The translations under genes were made by a program, and so were the position numbers. The notes beneath the pieces were generated by a model, which was not told the DNA's origin, did not search any database, and saw nothing but the letters and a program-made list of their open reading frames with translations. A stretch of 6,910 nt of DNA, taken from contig JAHHKH010000438.1 in assembly GCA_018679695.1 (NCBI GenBank), positions 1-6,910 of the forward strand. Reading direction: 5' to 3'. Source of the DNA: Maribacter sp. (lineage in GTDB: Bacteria; Bacteroidota; Bacteroidia; Flavobacteriales; Flavobacteriaceae). Positions 1 to 6,756 of this stretch are shown here, one piece after another (the first letter of the stretch is position 1; each line of letters begins with the position of its first letter).

Positions 1-1541
1 GCCACATCGAAATTATAGGCGGCCGTCATACTGAATACCTGGGCATCCCCTGTCCATCCGGCACGTTCGTCACGTTGTGGGCAATCGGTTGGAATATCCA
101 AAAAGTTATCTTTTTGTCCCCATTGAATATTGCTTTGCAATTGGTTGACCATGGGGTCGGATGTGGTAAAACTTCCGGTGGGAGCCATATCGGAATGAAT
201 GACAATCCCTGTGATAGCATCAAGGTTTAAGGTTCCAGGATAGTCAATTACCTGTATGTAGCGAAACCCATGAGAGGTAAATCGGGGTTCGAATATTTCC
301 AAACCATTCCCCTTTAGGATGTAACTGTCGGTAGCTTCCGCCGCACGTAGATTGACCGTATAAAAATTACCATCCTTGTCCAACACTTCTGCAAATTTTA
401 GGGTCACTTTATCTCCTGCTTTACCCTTTACTTTCATGCGCGCCCAACCGACAATATTTTGGCCGAGGTCCAACACAACTTCTCCATTGGGAGTGGTAAT
501 CAATTCTTTAGGTTGTATTTCTTCGATGGCTCTGACGGGAGGCCCCTGGGGTGCCACCAAAATGGCCTTGGAATGGTCGAGAATTTCGACTTCTGACCAT
601 TTGCTTTCATCGAATCCACTTTTTGCCCAGCCCTCCATTTCCATGCGGGCGTCATATTTCTCCCCGTTGTACATGTCAGATTCCAGAATAGGGCCGTAGG
701 AAGCTTTCCAATCCCCATTTGTAACGATGGTGTCGCTTGTACCATCCGTATAATTTACTAGTAATTGTACCAAGAGACCTAGTTGTTTCCCGTAAAAGGC
801 GTAATCGCCCTTCCAACCAATGTTCCCACGATACCAACCGTCGCCAACAATGGCGCCAATGGCATTGTTTTTTTGGAGCATTTCGGTGACGTCGTAGGTT
901 TGGTATTGAAGCCTGTGGTTGTAACTGGTATAGCCCGGGGTAAATAAATCGTTGCCCACTTTTTTACCATTCAAATACAGTTCGTAGAGGCCTAAGGCCG
1001 TTACATGTACCTTGGCGGATTTAATCGATTTTTCGGTCCGGAACTCTTTTCTGAAATATTGGGAGGGATGTGATTTTTTCTCCGTCGTAAAATCGTCCAT
1101 ACCGATATAGGATGCCGACCATAAGTTCGTATCTAAAATACCCGTTTCCCAAAAGGCCGGGGTGCTCCAAGCGGTCGCTTTATTCTTGTTGTTCCAAACG
1201 CGCACCTGCCAAAATACCCTTTGCATAGATTCTAGGGTGGGGCCTTCATAGATGATATCTAAAGATTGGTCGCTTTCTACTTTGCCTGAAGTCCAGATCA
1301 GATTCTTTCCTTTCAAAACATCGTTCTCGGAATAGGCCACCCGAATTTCATAAGACGTTTGCATCACGTTCTGGCCATCGGATTTTAATTGCCAACTCAA
1401 TCTGGGCTTTTTGATATCAATACCGATGGGGTTTTTATGGTATTCACAGGTGAGATTGGCAACTTCATCTTTATTTAGGGAAAATGAGGTGGTCAGTACC
1501 AAGCACAAGGCTAGAAACCCAAAGGTCAAGGTATTTTTCAT
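1..1541 (-). CDS. Alpha-L-rhamnosidase, GH78 family, exported (C-terminus beyond window)
   Basis: This is the N-terminal part (513 full codons) of an inverting glycosidase that cleaves terminal alpha-L-rhamnose from glycans or glycosides. The ATG at 1539-1541 is followed by a Sec-type signal peptide (MKNTLTFGF, then a hydrophobic run to about residue 21). Residues 28-50 carry the family's N-terminal signature (CEYHKNPIGID..KPRLSW) of an Ig/FnIII-like domain. Residues 163-340 form the lectin-like Bac_rhamnosid_N domain (FRKEF, LYLNGKKVG, GDGWYRG, GDWKAS). Residues 350-440 match the concanavalin-like domain (LDLGQNIVGW, GFRYIQV). The six-hairpin catalytic domain starts near 455. Its motif PTDCPQRDERAGWTGDAQ (484-501) contains D486 and E492; by analogy with studied GH78 enzymes, E492 is the general acid. 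The catalytic base and C-terminal domain lie outside the window. No frameshift is seen. It is separated from the upstream DUF1501 gene by 235 bp and probably has its own promoter. The family call is very secure; the exact substrate (ulvan, rhamnogalacturonan, glycoside) is unknown. Confidence 0.96.
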   Translation of the reverse strand, partial: MKNTLTFGFLALCLVLTTSFSLNKDEVANLTCEYHKNPIGIDIKKPRLSWQLKSDGQNVMQTSYEIRVAYSENDVLKGKNLIWTSGKVESDQSLDIIYEGPTLESMQRVFWQVRVWNNKNKATAWSTPAFWETGILDTNLWSASYIGMDDFTTEKKSHPSQYFRKEFRTEKSIKSAKVHVTALGLYELYLNGKKVGNDLFTPGYTSYNHRLQYQTYDVTEMLQKNNAIGAIVGDGWYRGNIGWKGDYAFYGKQLGLLVQLLVNYTDGTSDTIVTNGDWKASYGPILESDMYNGEKYDARMEMEGWAKSGFDESKWSEVEILDHSKAILVAPQGPPVRAIEEIQPKELITTPNGEVVLDLGQNIVGWARMKVKGKAGDKVTLKFAEVLDKDGNFYTVNLRAAEATDSYILKGNGLEIFEPRFTSHGFRYIQVIDYPGTLNLDAITGIVIHSDMAPTGSFTTSDPMVNQLQSNIQWGQKDNFLDIPTDCPQRDERAGWTGDAQVFSMTAAYNFDV

Positions 1542-1614
1542 AGTGTTCAATGTTCTATTGAATTGATAACATACGTTATTAAATAGCAAAGTACTGTTTT
1601 ATGGAATTGATACT

Positions 1615-1638
1615 ATCCTGTGGTTTCCTGTCAGGAAA
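1615..1638. repeat. Palindrome TTTCCTG-T-CAGGAAA with a phased TCCTGT repeat
   Basis: Positions 1624-1638 form a perfect inverted repeat with 7-bp arms around one central T. TCCTGT occurs twice, at 1616-1621 and 1626-1631, exactly 10 bp (about one helical turn) apart. The first lies within ATCCTGT, the reverse complement of the ACAGGAT core of the 35-bp element. It sits 74-97 bp upstream of the GH78 start. It could be a protein-binding site; a terminator is unlikely because the stem is short, although a T-run does follow on the plus strand. Confidence 0.4.
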
Positions 1639-1658
1639 TTTTTTGATTCCTCCTACAC

Positions 1659-1674
1659 TTTTTCAATTGAAAAA
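1659..1674. repeat. 16-bp perfect palindrome TTTTTCAATTGAAAAA
   Basis: This is a perfect dyad with no spacer, between the DUF1501 and GH78 genes. An 11-bp part (TTTTTCAATTG) recurs at 6174-6184 upstream of the DUF1553 gene. It is AT-only apart from one C and one G, so it would make a weak RNA hairpin; a DNA-binding site or chance in AT-rich DNA are both possible. Confidence 0.35.
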
Positions 1675-1704
1675 CCCGAATTCCTATTATGCCCTAAAAG
1701 CTAA

Positions 1705-1739
1705 CAGCATGGTACAGGATTCATGAAATCAGCTCTAAA
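1705..1739 (+). promoter_or_regulatory. Conserved 35-bp element, copy 1 (candidate operator)
   Basis: The core reads CATGGtACAGGATtCATG and runs on through AAAT to CTCnAAA. It matches the element at 6300-6334 at 30 of 35 positions, and at 23 of the first 25. Two CATG tetramers sit 14 bp apart around ACAGGAT. It lies 163 nt upstream of the GH78 start codon and 37 nt past the DUF1501 stop. Relative to GH78 (minus strand) it has the same orientation as copy 2 has relative to the DUF1553 gene. Location and conservation point to a regulator site; the regulator is not in the window. Confidence 0.6.
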
Positions 1740-1776
1740 TTATAAAAGAATCTTAGGCGGTCAGCTTTACGGTTCT

Positions 1777-3228
1777 TTAAGCGTTGTTGGCCATAGGTTT
1801 ACCGAATAAATCCAAAATGGGCTTTCCATGACCATCGGGCGTTGTATAAAACGGCCTCCCTTCGATGGTGTAGTTCGTTTCAGGATCTATACCCAAGGCA
1901 TGATAAATAGATTGGTGCACCTGATCGATAACCACAGGGTTTTCAATTGAAGAACAAGGTCTTTCATCGGCCGTTTTACCATAGACTAATCCTTTTTTGA
2001 TACCACCACCCCATAACAGTATGGAACTACCATCGGTAAAATGACGGTGCATTCCATAGAATTTTTCATCTTCGATGATATCGGGTTGGTCGACCTGATC
2101 TTTGACTAGTTCTCCCGGTCTGCCTTCCATAATCGCATCACGACTGAATTCACTGGCCAGTATGATCAACGTTCTATCGAGATGGCCACTTTCATCAAGG
2201 TCTTTAATCAATTGCGCAATGGGCCTATCAATCAGCTCTTTCATTTTTTTGGCTCGTGTATGTCCATTTTCATGGGTATCCCAACCTAAAAAAGGTTCAT
2301 ATTCCGTAGAAACACTTATAAAACGACCACCGTTCATCGCAAGTCTTTTGGCCAGTAGACAGCCTAGTCCGAATCGACCGGTATTATAAGTGTCGTATGC
2401 TTCCTTAGGTTCTTGTGATAAATCAAATACCCTGGCTTCTGGAGAATTTAGCAATCTGTATGACTGTTCCATCGACCGCATCAAAGACTCTCTTTGATAG
2501 TCGCTTCCTTCTTCCATGACCTTGCTCTTGTTCACAAGTTCTTTGTACAATTTGTAGCGGGCTTCAAAGCGTTTGAGAGACATCCCCTGGGGTGGACGCA
2601 CACTTTCGAGTCCGCCAGAAGGGTCTGGAATCAGAAAAGGACCGAACTCTGTACCTAAAAAACCAGCGGAATGAAAGGCTTTCAACTCTTCCGCTTCGCC
2701 CACCGTAAAACGTTGCCCCATACTAATAAATGGAGGGATAACTGGATTCACAGGCCCTAGTTCTTTCGCAATCCAGGCCCCGATATGTGGTGCTTGAACC
2801 GATTGTGGTGGCTCATAGCACGTATGCCAGTGGTATTGGTGGCGGGTATGTAAAATATGCCCTAGATCCGCCGATTTATAGGAACGGATTATAGCACCTT
2901 TATCTATTACACCGGCTATCGATTCCAGTCCTTCGGAAAAATCTAGTCCGTCGACTGCTGTTGGTATTTTCGGGAATGTACTGAGCACCCTTTTACTTTC
3001 TACCCCTTTTTCAAAAGGAACATACGCTTTTGGGTCAAACGTTTCGGTATGAGCCATGCCCCCTGCCATCCAAAGTAAAATTACCGTATCGGCAGTAGAT
3101 GGAATTCTAGGAACCGGACTCGAGCAAGAGCTTAAAAAGCTAGCCAATGGTATTGTGGTGGCCGAGGCCGCAAGGCTCGCTACCGTCATTTTTTTAATAA
3201 AGTCTCTGCGGGTGTTTTGGATTTCCAT
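1777..3228 (-). CDS. DUF1501 family protein, Tat-exported putative lipoprotein
   Basis: This 483-aa protein belongs to DUF1501 (PF07394), which is related to the alkaline phosphatase/sulfatase fold; its reaction is not established. The N-terminus has a twin-arginine motif, TRRDFIKK (residues 6-13), a hydrophobic stretch, then the lipobox LSSC with C35 as the likely lipidated cysteine, so it should be exported folded and membrane-anchored. Family landmarks appear in order: LLWMAGGMAHTETFDPK (51-67), FGLGCLLAKRL (286-296), GWDTHENG (315-322), ILASEFSRD (356-364), YGMHRHFTDG (391-400) and WGGGIKKGLVYGKTADE (406-422), close to the usual length. The motifs depart somewhat from common family forms (for example EFSRD where FGRTP is frequent). 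It starts 23 bp after the stop of the cytochrome/DUF1553 gene, so the two are probably co-transcribed and act together, as this pairing is common in Planctomycetes and some Bacteroidota. The start is supported by the Tat motif immediately after it. Confidence 0.92.
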   Translation of the reverse strand: MEIQNTRRDFIKKMTVASLAASATTIPLASFLSSCSSPVPRIPSTADTVILLWMAGGMAHTETFDPKAYVPFEKGVESKRVLSTFPKIPTAVDGLDFSEGLESIAGVIDKGAIIRSYKSADLGHILHTRHQYHWHTCYEPPQSVQAPHIGAWIAKELGPVNPVIPPFISMGQRFTVGEAEELKAFHSAGFLGTEFGPFLIPDPSGGLESVRPPQGMSLKRFEARYKLYKELVNKSKVMEEGSDYQRESLMRSMEQSYRLLNSPEARVFDLSQEPKEAYDTYNTGRFGLGCLLAKRLAMNGGRFISVSTEYEPFLGWDTHENGHTRAKKMKELIDRPIAQLIKDLDESGHLDRTLIILASEFSRDAIMEGRPGELVKDQVDQPDIIEDEKFYGMHRHFTDGSSILLWGGGIKKGLVYGKTADERPCSSIENPVVIDQVHQSIYHALGIDPETNYTIEGRPFYTTPDGHGKPILDLFGKPMANNA

Positions 3229-3251
3229 TACATCAAATCTATTTCAATACC

Positions 3252-6086
3252 TCAATTGATAAACTGAAACTCGGGTAAAATCAAAGTCGACCAAAATACA
3301 TCTTGTACGTCTTCTTTTTTTGGCCGGTCTCCCAAAATGCTCAATAATAGCTGTTGCTCATCATTTGAAGGATTTCTGCCCATTGATTTTTGGTACAAGT
3401 GTTCTACGATTTTTTTGCTATCATAGTTGTAGCGTTCTAACCAAAGATCGGCGCCGTTTGCCAAGACACTATTGAAAAATGCCCCGTTCGTTAATTCCAG
3501 CGCCTGCAATAATGTTGCTTGATCATCTCTTGAGGTTGTCACATTTTCACGACTTGGTCTTCCCAAGGCTTTCATAAAAGGATGCTGCTTTACAAGACTT
3601 GCTCGGGCGAATGCACCTTCTTGATTCTCAAAAGTGAAATCGATTAACTTGCCCCAATTGCTTGTTCCATAATTTCGAACTTTTGTCCATGGGGTATCAT
3701 CATAGCCAACTGAAACCCAATCTTCGTTAGGTGTTTTGGCAACACTCTTCCAGCTGGTATCCGAATCGACTTGTACTACTTTTTGGTCGTCGTAGTGAAC
3801 TTCCATAGAAAACAATATTCCAGCAGGATTTGCAATACTCCCTTCATTCGTGCCCTCAATGGCGATAAGATTTTCTCCGAAATTCAAAAATTCAGCAACA
3901 TCAATTTTGGTCACTTTTTCCCAATCAGAGCCATGGACTATCCTTTGTCCATTGATATACAGTACGAAGGAATGGTCTACGGAAAGCAGAGCCTTTGCAC
4001 TTTGTACCGGTGTTTTTTGAAGTGTAAACGACTTCCTGAAAAAGCGTTTTCCAGGTTCTGGAAGCACACCGCGGTCGAACTTTATTTCCGGATGCCAAAT
4101 TCTTTTGGCCCCGAGCTGTTCATTATTGAAGCTATACGCAACGGCATGATACATTGGTGAAATAACTTGGCTAACGGCATCCGAAAACTGCTCGGCACTT
4201 AGGCGTCGCAGGACGGGCCCCTTAAAAACATAAGCTTTTTTCAATTCTTCTTGGTTGCCATATTTTACTGCTGGAAACTGATATACTTTTGAGGTCATGA
4301 TACGTTTGAGTAAATGTTTTAGGTCATGCCCCGATTCGATAAAATCAACTGCCAACCAGTCCAATAAATCTTCGTTCCAAGGGCTATTGTCCATTTCATC
4401 TAAGGGTTCGATTATTCCCCTACCCAATAAACGATGCCAAAATCGATTTGTAATGGTTCGGTACAACCTTCCGTTTTCACGTTTTACCATCAATTTGGAG
4501 AGATTGTACAGACGCTCTTGAACGGTCTCCCCATCAACACTGCCCAGTTCAGGATACAGAAAATTTGCAGAGGCCATCTTTCCAGTAGGATTATCGCAGC
4601 GATTGAGTTCTAATATAGAATCGGAGAAAATAGTTGCGAATCCGTAGGCCTGATTCAAAGTAAGGTTACTAACAAAACTATTGTGGCAAGAGGCACATTT
4701 GACATTTACGCCCATCAAGGATTGCCCAATGTTTTGAGCAGCTTGCATTTCGGTACGCTGGCTGGCGTTAACAACACCCCTCCATTGTATTCCCTTAATA
4801 AAACCTTCTGAACCTTCGACGGGGTTCACTAGTTCTGCGACCATTTGGTCGTAGGGCTTGTTTTCGAGCAAAGCGGTATACAGCCAATCGGTAATCTGTT
4901 TTCGCCCTCCTGTTATAAATCCGGTGCCGCTATAATCATTCCGAAGAAGGTCGTTCCAAAAACTTAACCAGTGTTGCGTGTAATTATGGGTGTCATTTAA
5001 TAAAGTATCGATGAGGTTTTCCCTTTTTTTGGGATTGGTATCGTTCCTAAATGTATCGATTGCCTCTGGTTCTGGCAATAGTCCCATAATATCTAAATAG
5101 GCACGTCTTATGAAAATGCGATCTTCGACAACCGGCGACCAATCTACATTGTTTTCTTCGAAATAGGCAGTTATCAATTTGTCTATGGGATGTGTTTCTT
5201 CGGATATAGGCAATTGAGGTTTTTCAAGTCCCAATTCCGCTTCTGGAAACACTTTTAATGCCCGATCTGACCAATGAGCTCCGTTTTGAATCCATAATTT
5301 TATCAATGCAATTTCATTGTCTTTAAGAATCTTCCCTTTTTTAGGCATGACACCTTTCTTATTTGGTGAAAGTGTAATCCGTTTGTACAATTCACTTTCT
5401 TCAGGTTTCCCACGAACAATTGCTACTCCTGATTCGCCACCTTTGAACACGCCTCTTTTTGTTTCCAAGACCAATTCCCCTTTTGACTTATTCTCGCTAT
5501 GGCATTGGTAGCAATTATGGGCAAATATGGCCCTGACTTCTAAATTCAACTTATCTTGTTGGACTTCTGTAATGGAATCGGATTTGTTCAACTCCGCAAG
5601 TAAGGCCAGACCTTTAGTATCCTCATAACCATCTTTATTTCCAGGAAAAACACTGGTCAAATAATCTTCGCCATGGGTAAGCGAGGCACCGAGATGCCCT
5701 GCGATGGTCAACACTACCACTGTTGCCATAAGGCCCGCTCTATAAAATCGGAAATCGGATAATTTTCCTTTGATTGTTCGTCTGAGTAAAAGTGTAGTAA
5801 CGAGGGCTAGAACGGCCGTAGCAATACCGGTATATTGATGATTGTCGACCAGTTCGCCGCTATAATCTTCTTGCGTACGCAAAAGCCAACCAAATACAGC
5901 GGAAAGTATTGCGAATAGCGTTCCCAAATACACCAACCAATGGGTGCCTTCCCTAAGGCCAATCCGTTTTCCACCGATGGTCAAGACCTCCGTGAAGAGG
6001 GCAACCACCAATAGTCCGATTGGGAAATGTACCAATAGGGGATGCAGGCGTCCTAAAAGTTGTAATATCCAATCGAAATTATCCAT
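3252..6086 (-). CDS. Membrane-anchored planctomycete-type cytochrome c with DUF1549 and DUF1553 domains
   Basis: This is a 944-aa multidomain protein. Residues 1-145 look like a DUF2231 membrane domain with about four helices (roughly 10-35, 49-70, 86-102, 118-135) and HPLLVHFPIGL at 15-25. Residues 185-275 are a planctomycete cytochrome c domain (PSCyt1): haem motif CYQCH at 192-196, with M247 in GVMPKK a plausible axial ligand. Residues 298-490 are DUF1549 (PSCyt2), with a second haem motif CASCH at 464-468. DUF1553 (PSD1) starts near 530 (TNRFWHRLLGRGI at 546-558, RRLSAEQFSDA at 627-637) and resumes at about 832-944 (LGRPSRENVTTSRDDQ, ending LPEFQFIN). It is interrupted at roughly 665-805 by a beta-sandwich, galactose-binding-like insert (FFRKSF, LYINGQRI, NLIAIEGTNEG, SWKSV). 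The haems would lie outside the cytoplasm. It is the first gene of a pair with the DUF1501 gene 23 bp downstream and is divergent from rhaM. It probably transfers electrons during oxidation of an unknown, perhaps carbohydrate, substrate; that role is inferred. Confidence 0.92.
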   Translation of the reverse strand: MDNFDWILQLLGRLHPLLVHFPIGLLVVALFTEVLTIGGKRIGLREGTHWLVYLGTLFAILSAVFGWLLRTQEDYSGELVDNHQYTGIATAVLALVTTLLLRRTIKGKLSDFRFYRAGLMATVVVLTIAGHLGASLTHGEDYLTSVFPGNKDGYEDTKGLALLAELNKSDSITEVQQDKLNLEVRAIFAHNCYQCHSENKSKGELVLETKRGVFKGGESGVAIVRGKPEESELYKRITLSPNKKGVMPKKGKILKDNEIALIKLWIQNGAHWSDRALKVFPEAELGLEKPQLPISEETHPIDKLITAYFEENNVDWSPVVEDRIFIRRAYLDIMGLLPEPEAIDTFRNDTNPKKRENLIDTLLNDTHNYTQHWLSFWNDLLRNDYSGTGFITGGRKQITDWLYTALLENKPYDQMVAELVNPVEGSEGFIKGIQWRGVVNASQRTEMQAAQNIGQSLMGVNVKCASCHNSFVSNLTLNQAYGFATIFSDSILELNRCDNPTGKMASANFLYPELGSVDGETVQERLYNLSKLMVKRENGRLYRTITNRFWHRLLGRGIIEPLDEMDNSPWNEDLLDWLAVDFIESGHDLKHLLKRIMTSKVYQFPAVKYGNQEELKKAYVFKGPVLRRLSAEQFSDAVSQVISPMYHAVAYSFNNEQLGAKRIWHPEIKFDRGVLPEPGKRFFRKSFTLQKTPVQSAKALLSVDHSFVLYINGQRIVHGSDWEKVTKIDVAEFLNFGENLIAIEGTNEGSIANPAGILFSMEVHYDDQKVVQVDSDTSWKSVAKTPNEDWVSVGYDDTPWTKVRNYGTSNWGKLIDFTFENQEGAFARASLVKQHPFMKALGRPSRENVTTSRDDQATLLQALELTNGAFFNSVLANGADLWLERYNYDSKKIVEHLYQKSMGRNPSNDEQQLLLSILGDRPKKEDVQDVFWSTLILPEFQFIN

Positions 6087-6160
6087 GAATTAATTATTGT
6101 TGCCCATTATGTGAGCAATGTCATTTTTTTCGAAACCCTGTTGTAAGGATAATCAATTTA

Positions 6161-6180
6161 TGAAAAATACTCATTTTTCA
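6161..6180. repeat. Perfect inverted repeat TGAAAAAT-ACTC-ATTTTTCA
   Basis: Two 8-bp arms flank a 4-nt loop. With a small bulge the pairing extends to CAATT (6154-6158) and AATTG (6180-6184). It lies 74-93 bp upstream of the DUF1553 start codon, so it could be a hairpin in the mRNA leader or an operator. AT-rich composition makes chance occurrence possible. Confidence 0.4.
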
Positions 6181-6257
6181 ATTGTTAAAGATTTTGCTCC
6201 CAATATGCTAGTATTGAGGAAATATAATCCGCTTGAACCTGAAAGGCATTCTGTAGT

Positions 6258-6276
6258 ATACCGTTTGAATCGGTAT
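6258..6276. promoter_or_regulatory. Inverted repeat ATACCG-N7-CGGTAT, candidate operator
   Basis: Two perfect 6-bp arms containing CCG/CGG flank a 7-bp spacer, giving a 19-bp dyad of a size suited to a dimeric repressor. It lies 23 bp left of the second 35-bp element, in the middle of the divergent promoter region. It has no counterpart in the GH78 upstream region, so it would be specific to this promoter pair. The binding protein is unknown. Confidence 0.4.
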
Positions 6277-6299
6277 CCTCCTAACAGATTTTAATTCGG

Positions 6300-6334
6300 C
6301 AGCATGGGACAGGATACATGAAATGAACTCAAAA
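6300..6334 (+). promoter_or_regulatory. Conserved 35-bp element, copy 2 (candidate operator)
   Basis: The core CATGGgACAGGATaCATG followed by AAAT is shared with the element at 1705-1739 (30 of 35 identical). It ends 62 nt before the rhaM start codon and begins 213 nt before the DUF1553 start codon, so it could serve either or both divergent genes. Because both copies lie near rhamnose genes, a rhamnose-responsive activator or repressor is the simplest explanation. Confidence 0.6.
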
Positions 6335-6396
6335 GTTATTTTTAGAAAATTAATTCCCTTGAACCCTGTTTTATACTTTTAAAGAAATAAAATGTC

Positions 6397-6711
6397 ATGA
6401 TTCGAAAAGGATTTAAAATGAAAGTCTATCCTGAAAAGGTAACCGAGTACATCAAAAGACACAATCCTATTTGGGAGAAACTTCAACAAGTATTAAAAGA
6501 CCACGGGGTTCATAACTACAGTATTTTTTTGGATGAAGAAACCCACTACTTATTCGGTTATGCCGAAGTAGCATCTGAAGAAAAATGGAATGCCATCGCT
6601 GATACCGAAATCTGCAAAAAATGGTGGAAGTATATGGCGGGCCTTATGGAAACGAATGCAGATGATAGTCCAGTTTCCAAACCGCTTTCAGAGGTTTTCC
6701 ATATGAGGTAA
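6397..6711 (+). CDS. rhaM: L-rhamnose mutarotase
   Basis: This 104-aa protein interconverts the alpha and beta anomers of L-rhamnose, supplying the form used by rhamnose isomerase in the cytoplasm; it has no signal peptide. Length and start (MIRKGFKMKVYPEK) match Escherichia coli RhaM (YiiL), which is also 104 aa and begins MIRKAF. Family signatures are visible: Y18 and H22 in YIKRHNPIW (18-26), DHGVHNYSIFLD (35-46), EEKWNAIADTEICKKWWKYM (61-80) and DDSPVSKPLSEVF near the C-terminus. H22 and Y18 correspond to active-site positions reported for the E. coli enzyme. The gene is divergent from the DUF1553 gene and convergent with the Kelch-like gene, so it appears monocistronic. An upstream ATG at 6392 is out of frame. 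Isomerase, kinase and aldolase genes are not in this window. Confidence 0.97.
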   Translation: MIRKGFKMKVYPEKVTEYIKRHNPIWEKLQQVLKDHGVHNYSIFLDEETHYLFGYAEVASEEKWNAIADTEICKKWWKYMAGLMETNADDSPVSKPLSEVFHMR

Positions 6712-6756
6712 TTACGGGGAATTTCTTTGATTGAATTACTGAATAACAAGTTTGGC

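Larger units (their letters stand above)
1542..1776. promoter_or_regulatory. Intergenic region: leader/promoter zone of the GH78 gene
   Basis: This 235-bp non-coding gap lies between the stop of the DUF1501 gene and the start of the GH78 gene, both on the minus strand. It holds a copy of the 35-bp element also present at 6300-6334, two perfect palindromes (1624-1638 and 1659-1674) and a small inverted repeat ATAAC-ATAC-GTTAT (1566-1579). No convincing Bacteroidota -33/-7 promoter (TTG, TAnnTTTG) could be fixed for GH78, and no strong GC-rich hairpin with a T-tract marks the end of the DUF1501 transcript. The amount of palindromic sequence suggests a regulated promoter. Confidence 0.6.
6087..6396. 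promoter_or_regulatory. Divergent promoter region between the DUF1553 gene and rhaM
   Basis: This 310-bp stretch contains no credible gene. It must hold the promoters for the minus-strand cytochrome/DUF1501 pair and for plus-strand rhaM. From left to right it contains an 8-bp-stem hairpin (6161-6180), an inverted repeat ATACCG-N7-CGGTAT (6258-6276) and the second copy of the 35-bp element (6300-6334). CTAACAG occurs just before the element in both intergenic regions: it abuts the element at 1701-1707, but lies about 13 bp away here at 6281-6287. Both start codons have AT-rich leaders with no Shine-Dalgarno match, as is usual in Bacteroidota. Confidence 0.65.

Noticed and set aside
184..204. 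Possible frameshift or pseudogene in the GH78 gene
   Set aside because: Translation from 1541 to the window edge is uninterrupted and in register with conserved motifs at both ends.
26..970. Several open frames on both strands inside 26-970
   Set aside because: They overlap the continuous GH78 reading frame (minus strand, to 1541), which has strong family motifs throughout; the others match nothing.
1659..1674. The palindrome as a rho-independent terminator for the DUF1501 transcript
   Set aside because: The stem is almost all A/T and is not followed by a T-tract on the minus strand.
2102..5511. Plus-strand open frames within the DUF1501 and DUF1553 genes
   Set aside because: All are antisense shadows of the two well-supported minus-strand genes and show no recognisable protein features.
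6374..6381. TACTTTTA as a -7 promoter box for rhaM
   Set aside because: It is close to TAnnTTTG, but no TTG lies at the expected distance upstream (the nearest, at 6359, is only 12 bp away) and the leader would be only a few bases long.
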